Assembly: GCA_020050795.1 (NCBI GenBank)
Contig: JAGVKD010000018.1
Span: 1-37,903, forward strand
Direction: 5' to 3'
DNA from: Candidatus Babeliales bacterium
Lineage (GTDB): Bacteria > Babelota > Babeliae > Babelales > Vermiphilaceae
Length of the DNA: 37,903 nt
How positions within the stretch are numbered: the first letter of the stretch is position 1; each line of letters opens with the position of its first letter. The translations under genes and the position numbers were made by a program. Shown here piece after piece: positions 25,101 through 31,527 of the stretch. The notes under the pieces were generated by a model that did no database searches, was not told the DNA's origin, and worked only from the letters and a program-made list of their open reading frames with translations.

Positions 25101-25164
25101 GAGCTAAAAAAAAGCAATTCATGGATGTTTGTGGTGCTTCATTACCACAATTCCTTCTTAGCTC
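25101..25164. repeat. Nested inverted repeat between convergent genes
   Basis: Outer stem GAGCTAA (25101-25107) with TTAGCTC (25158-25164); inner stem TGTGGT (25130-25135) with ACCACA (25144-25149) around an 8-base loop. It lies between the PLD-like gene and the convergent rluD, flanked by an A-run. It may act as a bidirectional terminator, though it lacks a strong T-run on the plus strand. Confidence 0.5.
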
Positions 25165-25207
25165 GCCAACAATGCTATCTTTTTCTGGATAAAATGCAAG
25201 AGGTTTT

Positions 25208-26179
25208 TTAGTTCGAAGACGACTGTCTCAAACCTGTAATAAGCTTCGCCATGTCATCTGGAATAGCTCGAGAAAAGGTGTAGTTTTTTTCATTAAAAGT
25301 GAATGAAACTGTGTGTGCATGCAATGCTTGTCGGTCTATTTCTTTCGCCGCATCACCATAAATATTGTCGCCAATAAGTGGATGACCAATCGCGGCAAAA
25401 TGGACACGAATTTGATGCGTGCGTCCGGTAATGAGTGTGACCTCAACCAGTGAACTATCTTTGAAATATTCTACAACTTTATAATGAGTCAGGGATTGGC
25501 GCACATCGTCAGGCGTTGCCCGTTTTTTCGGATCGTATGCCTTCATGCGAGTGCGGATACGTGGATCGCGCCCAATAGGAAAGTCGATAGAACCTTCCCG
25601 ATCAGGGTGACCTTGCACCAACGCATAATAGGTTTTGTTGATGGTCCGATCTTTAAACATGGCACCAAATTGATTGTGCGCAATGTTCGTGCGAGGGATC
25701 ACCAGCAAGCCAGATGTGTTTTTGTCCAGACGATGGATAATACCCGGACGGTCAACAAAGCCCACCTCTTTAATCTCTTGATAATGATTGGTGATCCAAT
25801 CGACCAAGCTGATGGTGGTGCAATAGGTGTTCGGACGATGAACAAGGACGCCGGCAGGTTTATAGATAATAAGAAAGTGTGGATCTTCATGCAGCAGCTC
25901 GATGCCAAGATCTTGAACGGCCTGGCTCGAGGCATCAACTTTTTTCTCAGGGGGAAAAGTGATGGTGACAATATCGGCAAAGCGAAGCTTGACGCCGCAT
26001 TTAATTGCTGTGGCATCATTAACCCAAATTCGCTTCTTGTCGATCGTTTGCTGGAAGAAGTTGCGAGAATAGAGGGGGAATTGTTTGCACATGAATTGGT
26101 CGAGGCGTGCCCCGGCATCACTCTGTGCAATGGTAAACGAGAATGTGCTATTCGGTTTTATTAGTTCAGAGTGCCCCAT
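25208..26179 (-). CDS. rluD: RluD/RluA-family 23S rRNA pseudouridine synthase
   Basis: Converts uridines to pseudouridine in 23S rRNA (or a related RNA) in the cytoplasm. The N-terminal S4 RNA-binding domain (ARLDQFMCKQFPLYSRN...IWVNDA) is followed by the RluA catalytic domain. HRLDKNTSGLLVI carries catalytic D152, and GRTHQIRVHFAAIGHPLIGD is the second signature. 323 residues, typical of RluD rather than the shorter RluA. No strong ribosome site is visible before ATG 26179. Convergent with the PLD-like gene and divergent from mgtE. Which uridines are modified cannot be read from sequence. Confidence 0.92.
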   Translation of the reverse strand: MGHSELIKPNSTFSFTIAQSDAGARLDQFMCKQFPLYSRNFFQQTIDKKRIWVNDATAIKCGVKLRFADIVTITFPPEKKVDASSQAVQDLGIELLHEDPHFLIIYKPAGVLVHRPNTYCTTISLVDWITNHYQEIKEVGFVDRPGIIHRLDKNTSGLLVIPRTNIAHNQFGAMFKDRTINKTYYALVQGHPDREGSIDFPIGRDPRIRTRMKAYDPKKRATPDDVRQSLTHYKVVEYFKDSSLVEVTLITGRTHQIRVHFAAIGHPLIGDNIYGDAAKEIDRQALHAHTVSFTFNEKNYTFSRAIPDDMAKLITGLRQSSSN

Positions 26180-26281
26180 AAATACAGTTCAGAAAAACTG
26201 CCCCCATTGTAATGAAAGTATCACTAACCCTTCTTATTTAAAATTTTACGTTTTATATGTTTAAAGTCAAATTGTAACAAT

Positions 26282-26358
26282 GCCTTGCAGGCCGCTCCCA
26301 GAGCCGCTAAACTGAAGGGACGAAGGAAATTCGTGAAGGAAGGTTTAGTGGGGGCTGG
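26282..26358 (+). promoter_or_regulatory. Structured purine-rich leader of mgtE (candidate cis-regulatory RNA)
   Basis: Three nested helices are visible: CCAG (26298-26301) with CTGG (26355-26358); CCGCTAAAC (26304-26312) with GTTTAGTGG (26343-26351), nine pairs with one G-U; and ACGAA (26320-26324) with TTCGT (26330-26334), closing a GGAAA loop. The inner bulges TGAAGGG and GAAGGAAG are purine-only apart from one T. A small hairpin GCCT/AGGC (26282-26292) precedes it. The structure ends 20 bases before ATG 26378, close to the TAGGAG ribosome site. Known Mg riboswitches (M-box) do not match by eye. Confidence 0.5.
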
Positions 26359-26377
26359 TAAAATTTAGGAGTTCACA

Positions 26378-27733
26378 ATGGATATCAAGCGCCTATTTGA
26401 TGAGATTCGAGCCAATTTATCGCTTGTAATCAAGCACGATACTCCATATGGTAAGTCTCTTTGGGATGCCCTGATTGAACAGCATCCGGTTGATATCGTT
26501 GATTTCCTCGAACAGCTTTCTCAAGAAGAAGCGGCACAAATCTTTGCCCAATTTAGTAAAAAATTACGATCCGATATTTTCGATCATGCGCCTGAAACGC
26601 TCAAGGTCTTTTTTATTCACTCCATGCCAGATCAAGAGGTGATAGAAGCCTTCAATGCGCTGTCGGTTGATGAACTGACCGATCTCTTTGATTTCTTCTC
26701 CGATGATGAGCTCAAAAAATATCTCAACCTTCTTCACCAGCAAGTCCGGGAAAAAGTACTTTCCCTTCTAAAATTTAATCCCGATTCTGCCGGTGGTATT
26801 ATGACCACGGATGTCCTGACCCTCATCGAGGACTATACCGTCGAAAAATCGGTCAAACTTCTCCAGCGCCTGCGTCCCAGCCGCGAGATTCACCACCAAA
26901 TTTTTGTGACCAATCGCAACCACAATCTCGTTGGTTATATCAACTTAGAAGATCTTGTGCTGAATAAGCCGGATGATCGCATTGCCAACTTTATGCAAAA
27001 AAGTCCTCTGGTGGCCCAAGCGGATATGGACAAAGAAAATATTGCCAAAAAGATGGTCCATTATGAAGTGACGATTGTTCCCGTGATTGATGAAGATAAT
27101 CATTTCTTGGGAGTCATTTCGAGTGAAACGTTGGTTGATGTTATCGTTGAAGAGGCCAGTGAGGACGTCAGTAAAATGTCTGCACTCACTCCGCTCAAAT
27201 ATCCCTATTTTCAAACATCCATTGGGCGCCTTTTTTATGAGCGTGGGCACATCCTAGCAGTCCTGCTTGTTGTGGAATCATTCTCGGGCACCATTTTGAA
27301 AGTGTATGAGTCCAATTTGAGCGTATTGCTCTATTCCTTTATTCCCATGCTCATCAGTGCGGGGGGTAACACCAGTAGCCAGACTTCTGCGATGGTGATC
27401 CAAGGGATGGCATCGGGCGAAATTACTTTCTCTAATATGTTCCGTTTTTTGCGTAAAGAATTTTTGATCGCCACTCTTTTGGCCGTCTCTTTGGGTTTTA
27501 TTTCCTTCTTGCGTGTCTACTATACAACTGGTGCACTACGAGAAAGTATTACCGTGAGTATCGCCCTGGGTTCGATCGTTATGCTCTCTGCAATTTTGGG
27601 TAGCTGTATCCCCTTATTATTCAAGCGCTTAAATCTTGATCCGGCATTTTCAGCCGGTCCATTTTTGGCCACAGCAATGGATATCATCGGGATTATGATT
27701 TTCTGTTATTTGAGTTGGCTGATTTTATTTTAA
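26378..27733 (+). CDS. mgtE: MgtE magnesium transporter
   Basis: Dimeric Mg2+ channel of the inner membrane, gated by cytosolic Mg2+. 451 residues in the usual order: an MgtE N-terminal helical domain (about 20-125), two CBS domains (about 130-250; SAGGIMTTDVLTL and KMVHYEVTIVPVIDEDN), a plug helix, then five TM helices. The pore-loop block SAGGNTSSQTSAMVIQGMA corresponds to the family's GGN...Q signature, and the TM5 Asp is present (LATAMDIIGI). TAGGAG precedes ATG 26378. A folded leader upstream suggests post-transcriptional control. A terminator follows directly. Confidence 0.95.
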   Translation: MDIKRLFDEIRANLSLVIKHDTPYGKSLWDALIEQHPVDIVDFLEQLSQEEAAQIFAQFSKKLRSDIFDHAPETLKVFFIHSMPDQEVIEAFNALSVDELTDLFDFFSDDELKKYLNLLHQQVREKVLSLLKFNPDSAGGIMTTDVLTLIEDYTVEKSVKLLQRLRPSREIHHQIFVTNRNHNLVGYINLEDLVLNKPDDRIANFMQKSPLVAQADMDKENIAKKMVHYEVTIVPVIDEDNHFLGVISSETLVDVIVEEASEDVSKMSALTPLKYPYFQTSIGRLFYERGHILAVLLVVESFSGTILKVYESNLSVLLYSFIPMLISAGGNTSSQTSAMVIQGMASGEITFSNMFRFLRKEFLIATLLAVSLGFISFLRVYYTTGALRESITVSIALGSIVMLSAILGSCIPLLFKRLNLDPAFSAGPFLATAMDIIGIMIFCYLSWLILF

Positions 27734-27758
27734 AGATATGACGGTAGATTAGGTGACA

Positions 27759-27784
27759 AAATAGGGATTAAGTGCCCTGTTTTT
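27759..27784 (+). terminator. Terminator of mgtE
   Basis: Stem AAATAGGG/CCCTGTTT (one G-U pair) with an 8-base loop and a T-run, ending two bases before the -35 box of the tRNA promoter. Confidence 0.7.
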
Positions 27785-27785
27785 C

Positions 27786-27814
27786 TTGACAAATGGCCTG
27801 TCTGAATATACATT
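27786..27814 (+). promoter_or_regulatory. sigma70-like promoter of tRNA-Lys
   Basis: Consensus TTGACA (27786-27791), 17-base spacer, TACATT (27809-27814), about 60 bases before the tRNA. Confidence 0.7.
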
Positions 27815-27880
27815 TCATTATATCTTTATTCGTTGAATAAGATTCTCTTTTGAATTATTTGAAATAAAAAGATTGTGTGA

Positions 27881-27956
27881 GAGCCGCTAGCTCAGTCGGT
27901 AGAGCGGCAGACTTTTAATCTGTAGGTCGTTGGTTCGAATCCAACGCGGCTCACCA
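27881..27956 (+). tRNA. tRNA-Lys (anticodon UUU)
   Basis: 76 bases. Perfect acceptor stem GAGCCGC/GCGGCTC, anticodon stem GCAGA/TCTGT with loop CTTTTAA (anticodon TTT), T arm GTTGG-TTCGAAT-CCAAC, discriminator A and encoded CCA. The next base starts a palindromic repeat. Confidence 0.97.
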
Positions 27957-28072
27957 GTCTACGCTGCTTCGCTGCTACGTCTGGCTTCGCCACTACTTAA
28001 TGAAGGAAAGCAAAATAAGCTTTGTCATTAAAGGCGTAGACTGTCCGAAGAAGCCGCAGGCGTAGACGGACA
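27957..28072 (+). repeat. Two-hairpin palindromic element fused to the tRNA-Lys 3' end
   Basis: Hairpin 1: GTCTACGC (27957-27964) with GCGTAGAC (28034-28041), enclosing TTAATGA (27997-28003) with TCATTAA (28025-28031) and AAAGC with GCTTT. Hairpin 2: TGTCCG (28042-28047) with CGGACA (28067-28072). The pairing can extend by one using the final A of CCA. The element after tRNA-Glu has the same plan, and part of hairpin 2 recurs inverted inside the ASCH gene (37800-37825). Confidence 0.75.
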
Positions 28073-28131
28073 AGCCATCCTCATAAATGGCCACTTTCCA
28101 ACCCACAATCAGTCTCTTAGAAATTATGTGC

Positions 28132-28209
28132 GTCCCCATCGTCTAGCCTGGTCTAGGACATCGCCCTTTCACGGCGGAAACAGGGGTTCAAATCCCCTTG
28201 GGGACGCCA
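28132..28209 (+). tRNA. tRNA-Glu (anticodon UUC)
   Basis: 78 bases. Acceptor stem GTCCCCA/TGGGGAC, anticodon loop CTTTCAC (anticodon TTC), T arm CAGGG-GTTCAAAT-CCCCT with CCA encoded. Discriminator G. Sits 175 bases after tRNA-Lys, separated only by the palindromic element. Confidence 0.96.
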
Positions 28210-28332
28210 GTCTTCGCCAAGGCTTCGTCTGGCTCTCGCCAGTATCTTCTGAGGAAAACAATAGAAGTTACGATAGCAAGACTCGAAGACTGTCCGAAGA
28301 AGTTCTGAGCTTTGCGAAGAACGAAGACGGAC
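28210..28332 (+). repeat. Two-hairpin palindromic element fused to the tRNA-Glu 3' end
   Basis: Hairpin 1: GTCTTCG (28210-28216) with CGAAGAC (28284-28290). Hairpin 2: GTCCG (28292-28296) with CGGAC (28328-28332), enclosing GTTCT (28302-28306) with AGAAC (28318-28322). The outer stem differs from the tRNA-Lys copy by a compensating base-pair change (A-T to T-A at the fifth pair), while GACTGTCCGAAGAAG is shared exactly. Related GC-rich sequence continues to about 28370. Confidence 0.75.
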
Positions 28333-28388
28333 CGGCCTCAAGCCTGACATAGCCGTAGGCGACGACAGGACACAAACAGATCTATTTT

Positions 28389-28634
28389 ATGCCATATTAT
28401 GTCTATCTCATCCGATCAATAAAATATCCTCAAACTATTTATGCCGGTTATACCACAAATATAAAAGAGCGCTTGGCAACGCACAATTCGGGTGGTTCCA
28501 TTCACACTATGAAGGATAGGCCTTGGGAATTAGTAGTTTGTATGGCATTTAAAGAAATTGATTGTGCGAAGCAGTTCGAGCAATATCTCAAATCGCAATC
28601 TGGACGTGCTTTTGCAAAGAAGCGATTTTGGTAA
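28389..28634 (+). CDS. GIY-YIG superfamily protein (UPF0213/YhbQ-like)
   Basis: 81 residues, a complete minimal GIY-YIG nuclease-like domain: YYVYLIRS, then YAGYTTNIKERLATHNSG with the conserved Arg and His, and the Glu in FEQYLKSQSGRAFAKK. Stand-alone proteins of this size are common and of uncertain role; some have weak DNA-nuclease activity. Its TAA overlaps the ATG of the next gene (TAATG). It follows the repeat block after tRNA-Glu. Confidence 0.9.
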   Translation: MPYYVYLIRSIKYPQTIYAGYTTNIKERLATHNSGGSIHTMKDRPWELVVCMAFKEIDCAKQFEQYLKSQSGRAFAKKRFW

Positions 28635-29584
28635 TGAATAAAATTATGCAGCTATTATGTGTAGGCCTTATCATTTTGCTATTTGTTGGCATTTCTTACG
28701 AATATATAGCAACTAAGTATGATGATTTGAGATATCCTCCGCCGGGGCAATTTGTTCAAGTGAATGGTAGAAATATTCATTATGTATCTATGGGGCACAA
28801 CGCTCCAACTATTATTCTTGATGTAGGCCTTGGTGCTGATCTTAATTGGTGGAACTTGGTACAAAGTGAAGTCTCAAAAGTGGCGCGCGTAGTGAGTTTT
28901 GATCGTCCGGGATATGGATGGAGTGATTCTGGAATAAGTCCACGTACGAGCAAACAAATTGTTCCTGAATTGCATGAGTTGTTGCAAGCTGCCAAACTGA
29001 AGTCCCCATATATTTTGGTTGGGCATTCATTTGGAGGAGCCAATATGCGGCTTTATGCAAATACCTATCCAGAAGAAGTTGCGGGTCTTATTTTAGTTGA
29101 TGCATGTCATGAAGATCAGAACTTTGAAGAAGATCTATCGAACAAAAACATTCTTGCACGATGCAAAAATTATCTTTTAAATAGCACCCTTTCTCATTAT
29201 GTAGGCATAAGTAGATGGTTTATGGCGGAATCTTTCGAGCCATTTTTTTCATCATTAATGTCTCGGCAATTGCGCGATGAAATTATTGCTAAGGCAAGTG
29301 GTGTAAAATCATTGAGAGCTCGAGATAATGAGATGCTTAATTTGAGAGAAAGTTTATTGCAATTAAAATGCTCGAAAAACGCCCTATCAGATAAGCCGCT
29401 TATAGTGATTACTGCAGAAGAGACAAACAAAGATCCTGAGTGGCAAAAATATCAAAAGCAGTTAGTTTCTCTTTCTAAGCGAGGAAGGCAAATAATTGCT
29501 GAAAATAGTAGTCATATGATTAATGTTGATAAACCGGAAGTAATTGTAGAGGCAATAAAAGAGATTATTGAGTTGTGCAAATAG
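28634..29584 (+). CDS. Membrane-anchored alpha/beta hydrolase
   Basis: 316 residues. An N-terminal hydrophobic anchor (MNKIMQLLCVGLIILLFVGISYEYIA) is followed by an alpha/beta-hydrolase fold. Visible: oxyanion-loop region ILDVGLGADLNWW, DRPGYGWSDSG, nucleophile elbow GHSFGG (S132), LILVDACHED, and SSHMI near the C terminus (H294, likely catalytic). Closest by motif to prolyl-aminopeptidase/haloalkane-type hydrolases, but substrate is not readable. Start either ATG 28634 (overlapping the GIY-YIG stop) or ATG 28646. Probably faces the periplasm. Confidence 0.88.
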   Translation: MNKIMQLLCVGLIILLFVGISYEYIATKYDDLRYPPPGQFVQVNGRNIHYVSMGHNAPTIILDVGLGADLNWWNLVQSEVSKVARVVSFDRPGYGWSDSGISPRTSKQIVPELHELLQAAKLKSPYILVGHSFGGANMRLYANTYPEEVAGLILVDACHEDQNFEEDLSNKNILARCKNYLLNSTLSHYVGISRWFMAESFEPFFSSLMSRQLRDEIIAKASGVKSLRARDNEMLNLRESLLQLKCSKNALSDKPLIVITAEETNKDPEWQKYQKQLVSLSKRGRQIIAENSSHMINVDKPEVIVEAIKEIIELCK

Positions 29585-29624
29585 TTCTAAAATAAAAAAT
29601 TTTAAAATCTCATTAGGTATTTTT

Positions 29625-29996
29625 ATGAAGAATCAATTTTTTTTAATGCTAATCTTTTGTTTAACCTCAAATGTTACTTACTCGATGTCTATTGATTTGG
29701 ACGAAGCAAGTAAGGCTAAGTTGCTAGAACAAGTGAAGGCAGAGAACATTCAAAGAGGGTATTGGCCGAGCGATGTAGTTGTAAGGTTGGAAAAATTTCA
29801 TAAGATGCCAAATAAAAATGGTGTCGATACAAGGTATTTTGTTAGAGCTGTAGGATCTTATAATGGCTATGCGCGGGTCAAATCTGCTTCAGGAGATATA
29901 GTATTTTGCCCAGCAAGGCTTGGCAAAGGTACAGAAGGATCTTTTCGTAAAGAAGAGTTAGAATCCTTGGGTGTTCAGTTACCAGAACAAAAATAA
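29625..29996 (+). CDS. Small secreted protein of unknown function
   Basis: 123 residues from ATG 29625 (TTAGG upstream); a longer frame to 29568 would overlap the hydrolase gene. Signal peptide MKNQFFLMLIFCLTSNVTYS, then a charged domain (DEASKAKLLEQVKAENIQRG) and a basic/aromatic part YFVRAVGSYNGYARVKS. No family recognised. The base composition is AT-rich like its neighbours. Confidence 0.7.
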   Translation: MKNQFFLMLIFCLTSNVTYSMSIDLDEASKAKLLEQVKAENIQRGYWPSDVVVRLEKFHKMPNKNGVDTRYFVRAVGSYNGYARVKSASGDIVFCPARLGKGTEGSFRKEELESLGVQLPEQK

Positions 29997-30200
29997 TTAT
30001 TTTTATAAAAATTTAAGATCTGTAGAAATATGGTAAATTTTTATAATTTTAGACGATATAGATTGTCCTCTATGCTATTCCTAAAGATATGTTATTACGG
30101 AATGTCTGCACCTAAATCTCTTCTTAAAAAATTAAATATGCCCTGGGTTATATAATTGATTTTTGTCCATTTAAGGCCTCAGAGTTTCATAGGAGCAACT

Positions 30201-30461
30201 ATGTTCATATTACCGGTGTTTTATGTTTCAATGCTAGCGATTATATTGAACATGATCTATAGAATGGTGTGTAAAACCCCTCTAGGAAGACCTTTTAAGG
30301 CACATAAAAATATCTATTTTCGTACTGTGGCGATTGTTATAAGCGTTGCTATTATGTGGATACCTCTGTGGTATGGAATTTACTGGCTTGCTGTTTTGCC
30401 AATGGTTTTTTTTGGTGATTTGGCGCTCCAAAAAATTGCTGACAATTATATTCCAGAATAA
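30201..30461 (+). CDS. Small membrane protein of unknown function
   Basis: 86 residues from ATG 30201, set by AGGAG six bases upstream; the frame extends to 30156 without such a site. Two or three hydrophobic segments: about 2-22, and 41-70 (VAIVISVAIMWIPLWYGIYWLAVLPMVFF, possibly two helices), with a basic loop (KTPLGRPFKAHK) between. No family recognised. The 200 bases upstream are AT-rich with no feature I can support. Confidence 0.65.
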   Translation: MFILPVFYVSMLAIILNMIYRMVCKTPLGRPFKAHKNIYFRTVAIVISVAIMWIPLWYGIYWLAVLPMVFFGDLALQKIADNYIPE

Positions 30462-30546
30462 ACAAACCTTTTTCATTCTCTATTCAACATGATCTCATCG
30501 AGCAGCAGCATTCCTGTTTGTTCATATTCAAAAGATCCTTAAAAAA

Positions 30547-30576
30547 TTGACAAAGTCAGAGTATAAATCATACGAT
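30547..30576 (+). promoter_or_regulatory. Promoter placing transcription start at or next to an ATG
   Basis: TTGACA (30547-30552), 18-base spacer, TACGAT (30571-30576). The predicted start of transcription, six to seven bases on, coincides with ATG 30583, suggesting a leaderless or near-leaderless mRNA. Confidence 0.45.
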
Positions 30577-30582
30577 GAGCGC

Positions 30583-31455
30583 ATGATTATTCGAAAGATT
30601 TTGTTTCTATGGATTTTTCTCTTATTTGCTTTTCAATCGGTTTTGCCAACGTCTTTGGCAGAACAATTCAAGCAAGCTGGTTATTTAGAGATTTGCGATA
30701 CGCAGCATGGAACTGCAACGTTTAATTCTTTGTATACATATTTTGATGAACTCATCGAATTTCTTCAAACAAATCCCGTTTGGGCACAAAAATTATATAG
30801 TGCAAAAGAACGTTTTATTCGATCAAAAGATAGAGATTATTATTCCACAGACTTTTTTGGTTTCTACGATGAGTCGCAAAGAGAAGGAAGAAACCAAATT
30901 TCTTTCTATTATTCGACTCATTTCCATGAATTTATTTGTTCTCACTATCCCGAATTCAACCGGGTTCCTGAAATCATCCGTTTTCTTCAAGCGTGCTTCG
31001 AGATTCAAAAATCATACGACAATCTATTCAATGAGGCTGCAGCTGAATTAGGGTTAGGAACGATTTTTTCTTCGCAACATGGCCATCCTCCCATCCTTTT
31101 CAAGGTAATCAAATATTTCCCCTCTTATAGTGTCACAAGACCTCATTACGACGGGACTGCGTTTTCCCTTTTTCTCGATAGCACGGACAATCAATCGCTT
31201 CTTCTTTCTCCTTATAAATCATCATTTGCTGTCGATGATTTTTCTTCTCCTGTAAGGGAGTTTCCTCGATGGTACAATCAAAATTCTATCTTACTTATTC
31301 CAGGCGTACTTCTCACAGAATTTTCCATCTATCCAACACCGCACATTGTTGCGCAAAGTGGCAAAATTCGATATGCAACAATAGCATTCGCTATGAGGCC
31401 AAATTATATTTCTCAAAAGACTGAATTCGCCTCTCTTCCAAACTTTAAATATTGA
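30583..31455 (+). CDS. Exported 2OG-Fe(II)-oxygenase-like protein
   Basis: 290 residues from ATG 30583. The N-terminal signal/anchor is MIIRKILFLWIFLLFAFQSVLP. The C-terminal half has the double-stranded beta-helix pattern of Fe(II)/2-oxoglutarate dioxygenases of the isopenicillin-N-synthase type: VTRPHYDGTAFSLFL (H188, D190), then LLIPGVLL, then TPHIV (H254), then R263 in RYATIAFAMRP. That is a plausible HxD...H iron triad with the 2OG-binding Arg. These enzymes are normally cytoplasmic, so an exported copy is unusual. Assignment rests on motif spacing only; substrate unknown. Confidence 0.65.
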   Translation: MIIRKILFLWIFLLFAFQSVLPTSLAEQFKQAGYLEICDTQHGTATFNSLYTYFDELIEFLQTNPVWAQKLYSAKERFIRSKDRDYYSTDFFGFYDESQREGRNQISFYYSTHFHEFICSHYPEFNRVPEIIRFLQACFEIQKSYDNLFNEAAAELGLGTIFSSQHGHPPILFKVIKYFPSYSVTRPHYDGTAFSLFLDSTDNQSLLLSPYKSSFAVDDFSSPVREFPRWYNQNSILLIPGVLLTEFSIYPTPHIVAQSGKIRYATIAFAMRPNYISQKTEFASLPNFKY

Positions 31456-31527
31456 ATAAATTTTTCTACTCAATATATGATGTAAAAAAATGATTACATG
31501 ATCCTAAGCAATAATTACAGGGTTTTC

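Noticed and set aside
25484-26164. 226-codon open frame opposite rluD
   Set aside because: Antisense to conserved pseudouridine synthase motifs with no independent evidence of coding.
26282-26358. M-box (ykoK) Mg riboswitch or SRP RNA in the mgtE leader
   Set aside because: Neither the conserved M-box core nor the SRP loop motif can be seen; the element is much shorter than an M-box.
27957-28388. CRISPR array or integron attC sites after the tRNAs
   Set aside because: There is no regular repeat-spacer spacing, no cas gene, and no integrase; the two elements differ in length and fold as hairpins.
28132-28634. tRNA attachment site of an integrated phage or island
   Set aside because: No integrase and no direct repeat of the tRNA 3' end were found within the window; the element after CCA has a different structure.
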